This document shows positions 8,074 to 15,278 of a stretch of 16,353 nt of DNA, piece by piece. Within the stretch, counting starts at the first letter, position 1; each line of letters opens with the position of its first letter. A program made the translations under genes and the position numbers. Below the pieces are notes generated by a model that did not search any database, was not told the DNA's origin, and saw only the letters and a program-made list of their open reading frames with translations. This stretch comes from Leucothrix mucor. Its GTDB lineage: Bacteria; Pseudomonadota; Gammaproteobacteria; Thiotrichales; Thiotrichaceae. The stretch is from contig DRMS01000007.1 of assembly GCA_011322515.1 (NCBI GenBank), positions 1 through 16,353 on the forward strand, given 5' to 3'.

Positions 8074-8520
8074 ATGGATGTTCGTAAAGTAAAAAAACTA
8101 ATTGAACTTGTTGAAACTAGTGGCATAGCCGAGCTAGAAATTGTTGAAGGGGAGGAGTCAGTACGCATTATAAGACACAGTGCAACTCCCGCTCCCCTTG
8201 CAACAGCCGCTCCCGCACCTGTTGCAACGCCTCAAACCACCCTTATAGAAACGCCTACCGCTCCTGTTACAGCCAGTGTAGCCGAAGAAAATACGATAGA
8301 TTCACCCATGGTTGGAACTTTTTATCGCTCCTCATCCCCTACCGCCACTCCATTTGCTGAAATTGGGCAAAAAGTTACAGTGGGTGATACCTTATGCATT
8401 ATTGAAGCTATGAAAATGCTCAATGAAATTGAAGCTGACAAAGCAGGCACAATCAAAACTATCCTTGTTGAGAATGAGCAGCCTGTAGAATTTGGTGAAC
8501 CTCTTTTTGTTATTGAATAA
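8074..8520 (+). CDS. accB: Biotin carboxyl carrier protein of acetyl-CoA carboxylase
   Basis: AccB carries the covalently bound biotin that moves carboxylate from biotin carboxylase to the carboxyltransferase in malonyl-CoA synthesis. Its 148 residues are near the usual length. An N-terminal helical AccC-docking part (MDVRKVKKLIELVE) is followed by a Pro/Ala/Thr linker (about 40-72). The C-terminal biotinyl domain has the bacterial thumb (SPMVGTFYRSSSPTATPF) and EAMKM, with the biotinylated Lys114. AGGA (8062-8065) sits 8 bases before the ATG. accC follows after 15 bases. E. coli accBC is controlled by AccB level, but nothing in this sequence proves that here. Confidence 0.97.
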   Translation: MDVRKVKKLIELVETSGIAELEIVEGEESVRIIRHSATPAPLATAAPAPVATPQTTLIETPTAPVTASVAEENTIDSPMVGTFYRSSSPTATPFAEIGQKVTVGDTLCIIEAMKMLNEIEADKAGTIKTILVENEQPVEFGEPLFVIE

Positions 8521-8535
8521 TTCGGGGTAACTCAA

Positions 8536-9879
8536 ATGATTAAAAAATTACTCATCGCCAATCGTGGCGAAATCGCGCTTCGTATACTGCGCGCCTGTCG
8601 AGAAATGGGCATTAAAACGGTTGCAGTGCATTCAACCGCAGATAGAGATTTAAAGCATGTACGCCTTGCAGATGAGGCAGTCTGTATTGGCCCTCCTAAT
8701 TCAACCGATAGCTATCTCAACATTCCTGCTATTATTAGCGCAGCTGAAGTAACTGATGCGGATGCTATTCACCCAGGTTATGGCTTCCTCTCTGAAAATG
8801 CTGATTTTGCTGAGCGTGTTGAGTCCAGCGGTTTTATATTTGTTGGCCCCACCGCAGCAACTATTCGCATTATGGGCGATAAAATCTGCGCAAAAGAAGC
8901 TATGGAAAAAGCTAATGTACCTTGCGTACCAGGCTCTGGCGGCGCGATCTCTGATGATAGCGATGAAGCCTTACTAATGGCTGAAGATATTGGCTATCCG
9001 TTAATTATCAAAGCAACAGGTGGTGGTGGTGGACGCGGTATGCGGGTAGTCTATGATGCATCTGATTTGATTGAATCCATTGCCATGACTAAAGCAGAAG
9101 CGGGCGCAGCCTTTGGTAATGATGTGGTCTTTATGGAAAAATTCCTGCAAAAACCACGCCATATTGAGTTTCAAGTACTAGCTGATGAACATGGTAATGC
9201 CATTCATCTCTGCGAACGTGACTGCTCTATGCAACGTCGCAATCAAAAAGTCGTTGAAGAAGCTCCAGCCCCTGGTATTAGCCCCGAAGTTCGCAAAAAA
9301 TTAGGCGAAACAATTAGCAAGGCTTGTGTGGAAATTGGCTATCGTGGCGCAGGTACCTTTGAGTTCTTATATGAAAATGATGAGTTTTATTTCATTGAAA
9401 TGAATACCCGTCTACAAGTTGAACACCCTGTGACCGAAATGATTACAGGAGTTGATCTAGTCAAACAACAGCTTCTTATTGCATCAGGTTGCAAACTCAC
9501 CATTAAACAAGAAGATATCGTACCACGCGGACATGCGATTGAATGTCGCATCAATGCTGAAGATGCTGAAAGCTTTATCCCCTCACCAGGAAAAATCAAA
9601 CATTTTCATCAACCTGGAGGCTTAGGTGTGAGAGTGGATTCACATATTTACGGCGGCTATGTCGTTCCTCCTTATTATGATTCAATGATTGGAAAATTAA
9701 TTGTCCATGCAGATAACCGTGATGCTGCTATTGCCCGCATGGAAGGCGCACTAACCGAAATGGTCGTTGAAGGTATCAAAACCAATATTTCTCTACAGCT
9801 AAGAATTATGGCAGATACAGCATTCCGTAAAGGCGGTGCAGGTATTGACTATCTTGAGAAAAAGCTTAGCAACAAATGA
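8536..9879 (+). CDS. accC: Biotin carboxylase subunit of acetyl-CoA carboxylase
   Basis: AccC is a cytosolic ATP-grasp enzyme that carboxylates AccB-bound biotin using ATP and bicarbonate. Its 447 residues match the family length and align without gaps around the active site with E. coli numbering. Lys159 and the glycine-rich loop GGGGGRG (162-168) bind ATP. Glu288 binds metal, and Arg292 and Glu296 lie in EMNTRLQVEHP. The N terminus KKLLIANRGEIALRILRA is canonical. GGGG at about 8523 serves as the ribosome binding site. Its end overlaps the prmA start by four bases (ATGA), indicating translational coupling in one transcript with accB and prmA. Confidence 0.98.
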   Translation: MIKKLLIANRGEIALRILRACREMGIKTVAVHSTADRDLKHVRLADEAVCIGPPNSTDSYLNIPAIISAAEVTDADAIHPGYGFLSENADFAERVESSGFIFVGPTAATIRIMGDKICAKEAMEKANVPCVPGSGGAISDDSDEALLMAEDIGYPLIIKATGGGGGRGMRVVYDASDLIESIAMTKAEAGAAFGNDVVFMEKFLQKPRHIEFQVLADEHGNAIHLCERDCSMQRRNQKVVEEAPAPGISPEVRKKLGETISKACVEIGYRGAGTFEFLYENDEFYFIEMNTRLQVEHPVTEMITGVDLVKQQLLIASGCKLTIKQEDIVPRGHAIECRINAEDAESFIPSPGKIKHFHQPGGLGVRVDSHIYGGYVVPPYYDSMIGKLIVHADNRDAAIARMEGALTEMVVEGIKTNISLQLRIMADTAFRKGGAGIDYLEKKLSNK

Positions 9880-10781
9880 CATTCTCAACGCATAAGCAAG
9901 AGTGGCAGCAAATAAACTGCTACTGCCATAGAGCCTTTCAGGATGAAATCAGTCAGTGCATGGAGACTGCTAACGCGCTCTCCATCACGTTTCAGGATGC
10001 AGGCGACACACCCGTGCTAGAACCCTTACCAGGTGAAACCCCCTTATGGGATGATTTAATTCTCACTGCATTATTTGGGGGTGATGATGACCTATCCACC
10101 CTACTCCTGAGTCTAGAGCACAATAAACAGCAGTGGAAAATCAGTCACATTGATCTAGAGCGAATCGAAGATCAAGATTGGGAACGCGCTTGGATGGATG
10201 ACTTTAAACCCATGAAATTTGGTGAAAATTTGTGGATTTATCCTAGCTGGAATGAATTACCTGAAGATCATAGCACTAAAATCATACTTGACCCTGGCTT
10301 AGCCTTTGGTAGTGGCACTCACCCTACCACAGCGCTTTGTTTGGAATGGCTGGATGCAAATCCACCGCACGGTTTATCCGTGATTGATTATGGTTGTGGT
10401 AGTGGAATTTTAGCCATTGCCGCCGCAAAACTAGGCGCAGGAGTCATTATCGCAACCGATATTGATCATCAAGCACTTATTGCGACCAACGATAATAGGT
10501 TAAAAAATCAGATTCCTGAGTCTGCAATTGAAACCTATTTTCCAGAAGACATGCCAACAGAACCTGTTGAGTTATTGATTGCCAATATTCTATCAGGCCC
10601 CTTAGTGGCGCTTGCTGAAACATTCGCACAGCTAACAAAACCTAATGGTACGATTGTTCTATCTGGAATTTTAAAAGAGCAAACAAAGCATATTGTCACT
10701 GCCTATCAAGCCTACTTTAGCGGAATACAAGTGACACAAAAGGGTGATTGGATACGGGTGACAGCACAGCGCAACCAATAA
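9876..10781 (+). CDS. prmA: Ribosomal protein L11 methyltransferase
   Basis: PrmA trimethylates ribosomal protein L11 at several amino groups using S-adenosylmethionine. The 301 residues comprise an N-terminal L11-recognition domain (about 1-60, ending near DDLILTALFGGDDD), a linker with the family hallmark ERAWMDDFKPMKFG, and a Rossmann methyltransferase domain. Motif I, VIDYGCGSGILAI, starts at 169. The NILSGPL motif (237-243) lines the active site. DPGLAFGSGTHPTT precedes motif I as expected. It is translationally coupled to accC, a common arrangement in gammaproteobacteria. No hairpin terminator follows; a worn miniature element begins eight bases after the stop. Confidence 0.97.
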   Translation: MTFSTHKQEWQQINCYCHRAFQDEISQCMETANALSITFQDAGDTPVLEPLPGETPLWDDLILTALFGGDDDLSTLLLSLEHNKQQWKISHIDLERIEDQDWERAWMDDFKPMKFGENLWIYPSWNELPEDHSTKIILDPGLAFGSGTHPTTALCLEWLDANPPHGLSVIDYGCGSGILAIAAAKLGAGVIIATDIDHQALIATNDNRLKNQIPESAIETYFPEDMPTEPVELLIANILSGPLVALAETFAQLTKPNGTIVLSGILKEQTKHIVTAYQAYFSGIQVTQKGDWIRVTAQRNQ

Positions 10782-10788
10782 AAAAATC

Positions 10789-10928
10789 GACTATCAATTT
10801 AAAGCGGGATTGCTAGGAAGTTTCAAGTAATGAATTTACCTATGCCCTTGGGTGCAAACTGCACCACCTAAAGTTGGTAACCCACAGTATCAACATTCGA
10901 CACGCTGACCTATCTTAAATTGGCAGCC
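10789..10928. mobile_element. Degenerate element related to the GGCTACC MITE family
   Basis: Bases 10789-10811 (GACTATCAATTTAAAGCGGG...) match the family terminus GGCTACCAACTTAAGGCGGG at most positions. Two possible opposite ends follow. One is CCACCTAAAGTTGGTAACC at 10864-10882 (16 of 19 to the reversed terminus). The other is CTTAAATTGGCAGCC ending at 10928. A perfect hairpin, GGTGCA (10851-10856) AAC TGCACC (10860-10865), lies inside. No target duplication is found. This is probably an old or doubly inserted copy, and its position where the first part of phoU should be suggests it took part in that gene's decay. Confidence 0.4.
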
Positions 10929-10939
10929 CAATAATATAA

Positions 10940-11420
10940 CTTAGGAACGAGCACGGAATAACGTCCCAAAGCTATGATACAAAAAATACTAAAGTAGCAG
11001 AAATAGTTCGTCAAAAAGATAGTACAATTGACGAAATGGGCTACCAGTTTAAGGCGGAACAGTTCATGTTTCTGCTATCACCCGCCCCCTTCGACAAGCT
11101 CAGAAAGCGGTATCCTGAGTCTACCGAAGGGCTAGCTCCCTGAGCTTGTCGAAGGGTGCGGGTTGTTTGCTATGACGTTACTTGTCCCGCCTTAAGTTGG
11201 TAGCCACGAAATGTATACACAACTCTTCACCGATCTAATTGCTATTAATAAAGAAAATTCAGAGCTAAGTTGCCCTTGTACTCATCTTGTTTTTATTGCT
11301 CGTAGCCTTGAACGCATTGGTGATATTGCTGAAGAGATATTATATGTGCTTAATGGTAAATTCCCTGAAGATGAGCGTTTAGAGATAGATAAATCTGCTT
11401 TTGTCAATCCTTTTATTTAA
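10940..11420 (+). pseudogene. phoU: phoU remnant (C-terminal part), split by a MITE
   Basis: PhoU-type proteins regulate phosphate uptake through PhoR and the Pst transporter. Upstream of the insertion the frame reads ...TKVAEIVRQKDSTIDEM (ending 11038). Downstream it resumes YTQLFTDLIA and reaches FIARSLERIGDIAEEILYVLNGK, the second PhoU repeat with its signature ER-IGD helix, stopping at 11420. Removing the 167-bp element plus one copy of the duplicated ACGAAATG restores one continuous frame. The N-terminal two thirds of the protein are missing: in-frame sequence begins after a stop at 10937-10939 and a worn element precedes it. The 69-codon fragment starting at 11211 could still be translated but would lack most of the fold. 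pqiA begins 7 bases after its stop. Confidence 0.85.
11039..11205. mobile_element. MITE, GGCTACC family, intact copy with 8-bp target duplication (167 bp)
   Basis: Terminal inverted repeats of about 23 bp mark both ends. The left is GGCTACCAGTTTAAGGCGGA; the right, reversed, is GGCTACCAACTTAAGGCGGG. The flanks are perfect 8-bp duplications ACGAAATG (11031-11038 and 11206-11213), so the boundaries are exact and insertion was by transposition. The core is a REP-type palindrome. Arms 11081-11103 and 11140-11162 match at 22 of 23 bases, with a further partial unit (CCTGAGTCTACCGAAGG) between them. No transposase is encoded, so mobilisation must come from elsewhere. The 8-bp duplication narrows the candidate insertion-sequence families, but I do not assign one. 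Confidence 0.9.
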
Positions 11421-11427
11421 TATACGT

Positions 11428-12081
11428 ATGAGTAAAAATAAATCAAATTACAACTTGACTAATACTCAAGCCACTCACATCGCTTGTCCTGATTGTGATT
11501 TGATCCTGTCTGTTCCAAAGTTGATAGACAATCAAGTCGCTCGTTGCATTCGCTGTGATGCGACCTTATTTAAACATCAAAAAAACTCTATTAATCGCAC
11601 CCTTGCTTTTGCTATTACTGGTTTTATTTTATTTGTAATTTCCAATTTATTCCCTTTATTATCGCTCAAAGCAATTGGTCTAACGCAAGAAAGTAGTTTG
11701 CTTTCTACTGCGCTTGCTTTATTTGAGGCTGATCGCCCACTACTGAGTCTTATTATTTTACTCACCACATTTATCTTTCCTGCGACCACCTTGCTTGGCA
11801 CTATTTATGTTTTAATCCAAGTCAAAACAAACTGCGCTAATACCTATACTGCGCCCTTATTTCGTTTTTTACGCAGTACCGATGCATGGGGAATGCTGGA
11901 GATTTTTATGCTCGCAATTCTGGTTGCGCTGGTTAAATTAGGTAATGTGGCGGATGTGATTTATGGGGTTTCACTGTACGCCTTTTGTTTGCTGATCCTA
12001 TCTTTATCCTTATTAAGTTATTCACTTAACCCGCAGGATGTTTGGAATAGTCTTAGAAATAAACAAGGGGATTCACTATGA
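11428..12081 (+). CDS. pqiA: PqiA-domain inner-membrane protein, first half
   Basis: This 217-residue protein has one PqiA domain. It begins with a two-CxxC zinc-ribbon-like motif (Cys20/Cys23 and Cys40/Cys43), followed by about four transmembrane segments and the conserved WGMLEIFMLAILVALVKLG stretch. E. coli PqiA (about 417 residues) carries two such domains in one chain; here they are on two genes. PqiA-type proteins work with MCE protein PqiB in lipid movement between the inner and outer membrane. The ATG at 11428 is chosen over an upstream TTG because the family N terminus fits. No Shine-Dalgarno is visible, so start-up may depend on reading through the phoU remnant that ends 7 bases earlier. 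The stop overlaps the next start (ATGA). Confidence 0.88.
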   Translation: MSKNKSNYNLTNTQATHIACPDCDLILSVPKLIDNQVARCIRCDATLFKHQKNSINRTLAFAITGFILFVISNLFPLLSLKAIGLTQESSLLSTALALFEADRPLLSLIILLTTFIFPATTLLGTIYVLIQVKTNCANTYTAPLFRFLRSTDAWGMLEIFMLAILVALVKLGNVADVIYGVSLYAFCLLILSLSLLSYSLNPQDVWNSLRNKQGDSL

Positions 12082-12767
12082 GCTCTCACCTCATAACCGC
12101 TCGTCAAGCGGGTTTAGTCTCCTGTCATTTTTGCCATACATTAAGTAAATTGCCTAACAATATGGATAAAAAATCAGCTAAAAAACAGGCTAAAATTCTC
12201 TGCCCTTGCTGTCACTCCAGTCTACATTCACGCATTCCTAATAGCCTCAGTAAAACATGGGCATTATTATTAGCCGCCTTCATTTTATATATTCCTGCCA
12301 ATACATTGCCTATTATGACGGTGATTTATTGGGGAGAAGGTCAACCCGATACTATTCTAAGTGGTGTCATGCATTTATTCGCAGAGGGTATGTGGCCACT
12401 GGCTTTGATTATTTTTATTGCTAGTATTTTTATCCCTATCCTTAAACTATTAACTCTGCTTGGTTTATTAATCAGTGTTCATTTTCGTGTCCGTTGTCGG
12501 CCTAAGGATCGCACCAGTATCTATCGTATCACTGAATTTGTTGGTCGATGGTCAATGGTTGATATATTTGTCATCGCATTACTCGTTGCCTTGGTACAAT
12601 TTGGCAATACTGCTAGCGTTACCCCTAATCTTGGCGCACTATCCTTTGCAACGGTTGTGATACTCACAATGTTTGCTGCTCATACCTTTGATCCACGTCT
12701 TATTTGGGATGCGCTGGAAGAAAAAGAGAACTCAGTAGAAGAGGTCAAAAAACAAAATGGCAAATAA
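12078..12767 (+). CDS. pqiA: PqiA-domain inner-membrane protein, second half
   Basis: This 229-residue protein is a second single-domain PqiA paralogue. It has Cys16/Cys19 and Cys42/Cys45, then hydrophobic segments with NTLPIMTV, LFAEGMWPLALIIF and GRWSMVDIFVIALLVALVQFG, the usual family landmarks. AAGGGG (12065-12070) is a good ribosome binding site and the start overlaps the previous gene by four bases. It overlaps pqiB by 11 bases. The two proteins probably form a heterodimeric equivalent of the fused two-domain PqiA/YebS. Which half corresponds to which E. coli domain is inferred from gene order. Confidence 0.9.
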   Translation: MSSHLITARQAGLVSCHFCHTLSKLPNNMDKKSAKKQAKILCPCCHSSLHSRIPNSLSKTWALLLAAFILYIPANTLPIMTVIYWGEGQPDTILSGVMHLFAEGMWPLALIIFIASIFIPILKLLTLLGLLISVHFRVRCRPKDRTSIYRITEFVGRWSMVDIFVIALLVALVQFGNTASVTPNLGALSFATVVILTMFAAHTFDPRLIWDALEEKENSVEEVKKQNGK

Positions 12768-14859
12768 CGACTACCCAACAGCACAGGTACAAAGCACTTC
12801 AGGATTATCCCTTATCTGGATTATTCCGCTCACGGCTGCGCTTATCGGCGGCTGGTTAGTGTATAAATATTATAGCGAACGTGGCACAATGATCACGATT
12901 ACATTTGATCAAGCATCAGGTATTGAGGCTAAAAAAACGGCTATTCGCTACAAAGATATACAAGTTGGTCGTGTACAAAAACTGAGACTCACCTCAGATT
13001 TAAAAAAAGTGGTCGTTATCGCCGAAATATTCCCTGAAATGGCACAAAATCTAGGCTCAAATACACGTTTTTGGGTAGAACGACCACGCCTTACTTTGCA
13101 AGGTGTTAGTGGGTTAGAAACCTTGCTATCAGGGGTTCATATTGGTATCGATCCAGGCAAAAAAAGCCCCGCTAAAGAATATTATGATGGCTTAGCAACC
13201 GCACCACTCATCACAACCAATGAAAAAGGTAGTTTATTTGTTTTAAATAGTCAAAACCTTGGCTCATTAGATATTGGTTCACCCGTCTACTACCATAAAA
13301 TACGCGTTGGTGAAGTTACGGCTTATAAACTAAATACTGCTACGGGCAAGGTTGATGTTTCTATTTATGTACATGCTCCTTATGATAAAAAAATTAAAAG
13401 TAATACCCGTTTCTGGAATGCCAGTGGATTAGACATTAATTTGTCCACCTCAGGCGTATCAATGCGCATGGAGTCATTAATCTCTCTTTTGATTGGCGGT
13501 ATTGCATTTGAAACGCCTAAAGACAAAGTCGGCTATGCCATTACCGATAAAACAAAATTTAAACTTTATGACTCTTATAAGCTTGCAAATGACAATACAG
13601 AGCGTTTAGAAAAACTATTCTATGTCATGTATTTTGATGACAGTTTGCACGGTTTAAGCACAGACTCCGTGATTGAGTTTAGCGGCGTAAAAGTAGGCAA
13701 GGTTGAAAGTATTTTACTTCAAAAAATGCAAAATAATACACAGGTTAAGACACTCGTAAAAGCATCGCTCTATATTGATAAATTTTCTGAGAAAAACCAA
13801 CGCGCAGAAGCAGAACACACCCTGCAAAACTTAGTAAGCAATGGATTACAAGCACAATTAACCGTTGATAGTCTGATTACAGGAGCGCAGTTTATTTCTT
13901 TGAATATGCCCAAGAAACCCCTGCATTTACAAGAAAAGCAGCATGTATTTGCTCTATTGCCAACAGCACTACACGACCCATCCGTATTCCCTACTAAAGA
14001 TGCGCCCGCCTCCATCCTTAATTTTGATGCTAGCGAAATCACAGCTGAGCTAAACAAAGCAATCTCCAGCGTAACTGCATTACTCAATTCACAGGATGTT
14101 AAAAAAACCCTCAAGGGAGTCGCTACCACTGCTGAAAGCATCGCTAAAATCACAAAAAAACTGGATCAAAAAGGCTTCTCAGGTAAGCTGGTAAACACCT
14201 TAACTACTGCACAAAAAACAGCAGATGATCTTAGTCACTTATTAGCCAGTGCGGATAGAACCATCAGCGTATTGCAAAAAGATGGCAGCATTGCCCTACG
14301 CACCATTAGCAATGTCAGCAATAAACTGCAAAAGGACATCAGCACCTCACTGCAAACCTTCAATAATGTCAGCAATAAATTACAAAAAGATGCCAGTACC
14401 TCAATGCACACTTTTAATAACGTCAGTAGTAAACTACAAAAAGATGCTAGCTTATCCATGCGCACCTTTAATAATGTTAGTAATAAACTGCAAAAAGATG
14501 CCAGCTTATCCATGCGTACTTTTAATAATGTCAGTAAGAAACTACAAAAAGATGCCAGCACCTCAATGCGCACTTTCAATAATGTAAGTAATAAATTACA
14601 AAAAGACCTTAGCGTATCATTACGCACCTTTAATAACGTCAGTAATAAACTGCAACAAGACGCGCACAAAACCATGCGTCATATAGATAATACAACCATT
14701 GTGGTCAATAAAAGCCTTAAAGCAACACTTAGCGAAGACTCCGCACTTCAATATCGCTTACAGCAATTAATTAATGATTTAGGCGAAGCATCACGCTCAT
14801 TCTCAACACTGGCAGATACTTTGCAACGCAAGCCTAACTCGGTTATTTTTGGAAAGTAA
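12757..14859 (+). CDS. pqiB: PqiB-type MCE protein (intermembrane lipid transport) with extended repeat helix
   Basis: This 700-residue protein is anchored by one transmembrane helix (about 18-37) with the rest in the periplasm. Three MCE domains follow: about 43-135 (MITITFDQASGIEAKKTAIR...), 157-250 (GSLFVLNSQNLGSLDIGSPV) and 287-386 (FYVMYFDDSLHGLSTDSVI). Each has the GxxVGxV turn (IQVGRV, IRVGEV, VKVGKV). In E. coli, PqiB hexamers stack three MCE rings and end in a helical needle that forms a hydrophobic channel toward the outer membrane. The C-terminal helical part here (about 425-700) is much longer, because seven 18-residue repeats occupy 516-641. E. coli PqiB has about 546 residues. 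GAGGT at 12741-12745 may be the ribosome binding site. No pqiC follows in the window. Confidence 0.94.
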   Translation: MANNDYPTAQVQSTSGLSLIWIIPLTAALIGGWLVYKYYSERGTMITITFDQASGIEAKKTAIRYKDIQVGRVQKLRLTSDLKKVVVIAEIFPEMAQNLGSNTRFWVERPRLTLQGVSGLETLLSGVHIGIDPGKKSPAKEYYDGLATAPLITTNEKGSLFVLNSQNLGSLDIGSPVYYHKIRVGEVTAYKLNTATGKVDVSIYVHAPYDKKIKSNTRFWNASGLDINLSTSGVSMRMESLISLLIGGIAFETPKDKVGYAITDKTKFKLYDSYKLANDNTERLEKLFYVMYFDDSLHGLSTDSVIEFSGVKVGKVESILLQKMQNNTQVKTLVKASLYIDKFSEKNQRAEAEHTLQNLVSNGLQAQLTVDSLITGAQFISLNMPKKPLHLQEKQHVFALLPTALHDPSVFPTKDAPASILNFDASEITAELNKAISSVTALLNSQDVKKTLKGVATTAESIAKITKKLDQKGFSGKLVNTLTTAQKTADDLSHLLASADRTISVLQKDGSIALRTISNVSNKLQKDISTSLQTFNNVSNKLQKDASTSMHTFNNVSSKLQKDASLSMRTFNNVSNKLQKDASLSMRTFNNVSKKLQKDASTSMRTFNNVSNKLQKDLSVSLRTFNNVSNKLQQDAHKTMRHIDNTTIVVNKSLKATLSEDSALQYRLQQLINDLGEASRSFSTLADTLQRKPNSVIFGK
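14302..14679 (+). repeat. Seven tandem 54-bp coding repeats in pqiB
   Basis: Seven in-frame units of 54 bp start at 14302, 14356, 14410, 14464, 14518, 14572 and 14626. They encode variants of TFNNVSNKLQKDASLSMR (residues 516-641). A partial unit (TISVLQKDGSIALR) precedes them, and a decayed one (HIDNTTIVVNKSLK) follows. Units 3, 4 and 5 are the most alike at DNA level, which suggests recent expansion there. Hydrophobic residues recur at Phe2, Val5, Leu9, Ala13 and Met17. Eighteen residues equal five alpha-helical turns, so each unit presents the same face along a straight helix. Confidence 0.95.
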
Positions 14860-14870
14860 GTACATAATTT

Positions 14871-15032
14871 GACTGCCAACTTAAGGCGGGACAGCCTGTT
14901 AATTGATAGCGTAAAAAAACAAAATCATCTCGCAAAGACGCAGAGTACACCAAGAAAAGACAAGAAACCTCCTCTGCGTACTTCGCATCTTTGCGAGAGA
15001 TATGTTTTTTGTCCCGCCTTAAACTAGTAGCC
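14871..15032. mobile_element. MITE, GGCTACC family, copy with a different core (162 bp)
   Basis: The left end GACTGCCAACTTAAGGCGGG (14871-14890) and the reversed right end GGCTACTAGTTTAAGGCGGG (from 15032) match the termini of the copy at 11039-11205. The AACTTAAGG-type and AGTTTAAGG-type ends are swapped, so this copy is in the opposite orientation. The core is a different palindrome. CTCGCAAAGACGCAGAG (14929-14945) opposes CTCTGCGTACTTCGCATCTT and onward (14972-15001), a common dispersed-repeat motif. Flanks CATAATTT and CGTAAGTC agree at 5 of 8 bases, perhaps a worn target duplication. It starts 11 bases after the pqiB stop and its hairpin may end pqi transcripts. Confidence 0.75.
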
Positions 15033-15072
15033 CGTAAGTCATCTTCCTCACCTAATGCTATCGCCGTTTGGC

Positions 15073-15086
15073 GAGCCTGAAGGCTC
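15073..15086 (+). terminator. Short hairpin between pqiB and the peptidase gene
   Basis: GAGCC, loop TGAA, GGCTC forms a 5-bp stem preceded by a second small stem GCC-GTTT-GGC (15063-15072). The following sequence ACTTCCTCTTT is pyrimidine-rich but not a clean T-run. It could be a weak terminator; the evidence is structure only. Confidence 0.2.
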
Positions 15087-15207
15087 ACTTCCTCTTTACA
15101 ATTTGATGAAGTACCCAATAATAGCGATCAATTAGCCATCATTGACAAAGGGTAATTTAGCCTAGACTACCTCTAAAACCAATATTCCAATCGGTAAAAA
15201 CCTGCCC

Positions 15208-15235
15208 TTGATATAGCTAATGTTTAATATATAAC
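15208..15235 (+). promoter_or_regulatory. Candidate promoter for the metallopeptidase gene
   Basis: TTGATA (15208-15213) and TATAAC (15230-15235) are separated by 16 bases, about 44 bases before the start codon. The call rests on consensus similarity in AT-rich sequence and is tentative. Confidence 0.35.
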
Positions 15236-15278
15236 CACTATTAATACAAACTGAACGCTTCATTCAAGGAGCGGCAGC

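Noticed and set aside
11081..11162. Repeated palindrome as a possible CRISPR or tRNA-like structure
   Set aside because: There is a single inverted unit rather than regularly spaced direct repeats, and no tRNA landmarks. It fits a REP hairpin inside a MITE.
11401..11427. Upstream TTG start for pqiA adding nine residues
   Set aside because: It overlaps the phoU remnant end, lacks a ribosome binding site, and adds residues that do not fit the PqiA N terminus. The ATG at 11428 is preferred.
14249..14587. 112-codon + strand frame inside pqiB with repeated Pro/Cys/Ile units
   Set aside because: It is an out-of-frame reading of the same pqiB repeats, with no ribosome binding site.
14235..14675. 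146-codon minus-strand frame with a striking Leu/Cys-rich periodic protein
   Set aside because: It is the exact antisense of the pqiB repeat array, and its periodicity comes from the 54-bp sense repeats.
14843..15118. 91-codon minus-strand frame containing SRKDAKYAEE
   Set aside because: It is translated across the MITE and its REP palindrome. Such peptides are typical artefacts of this dispersed repeat.
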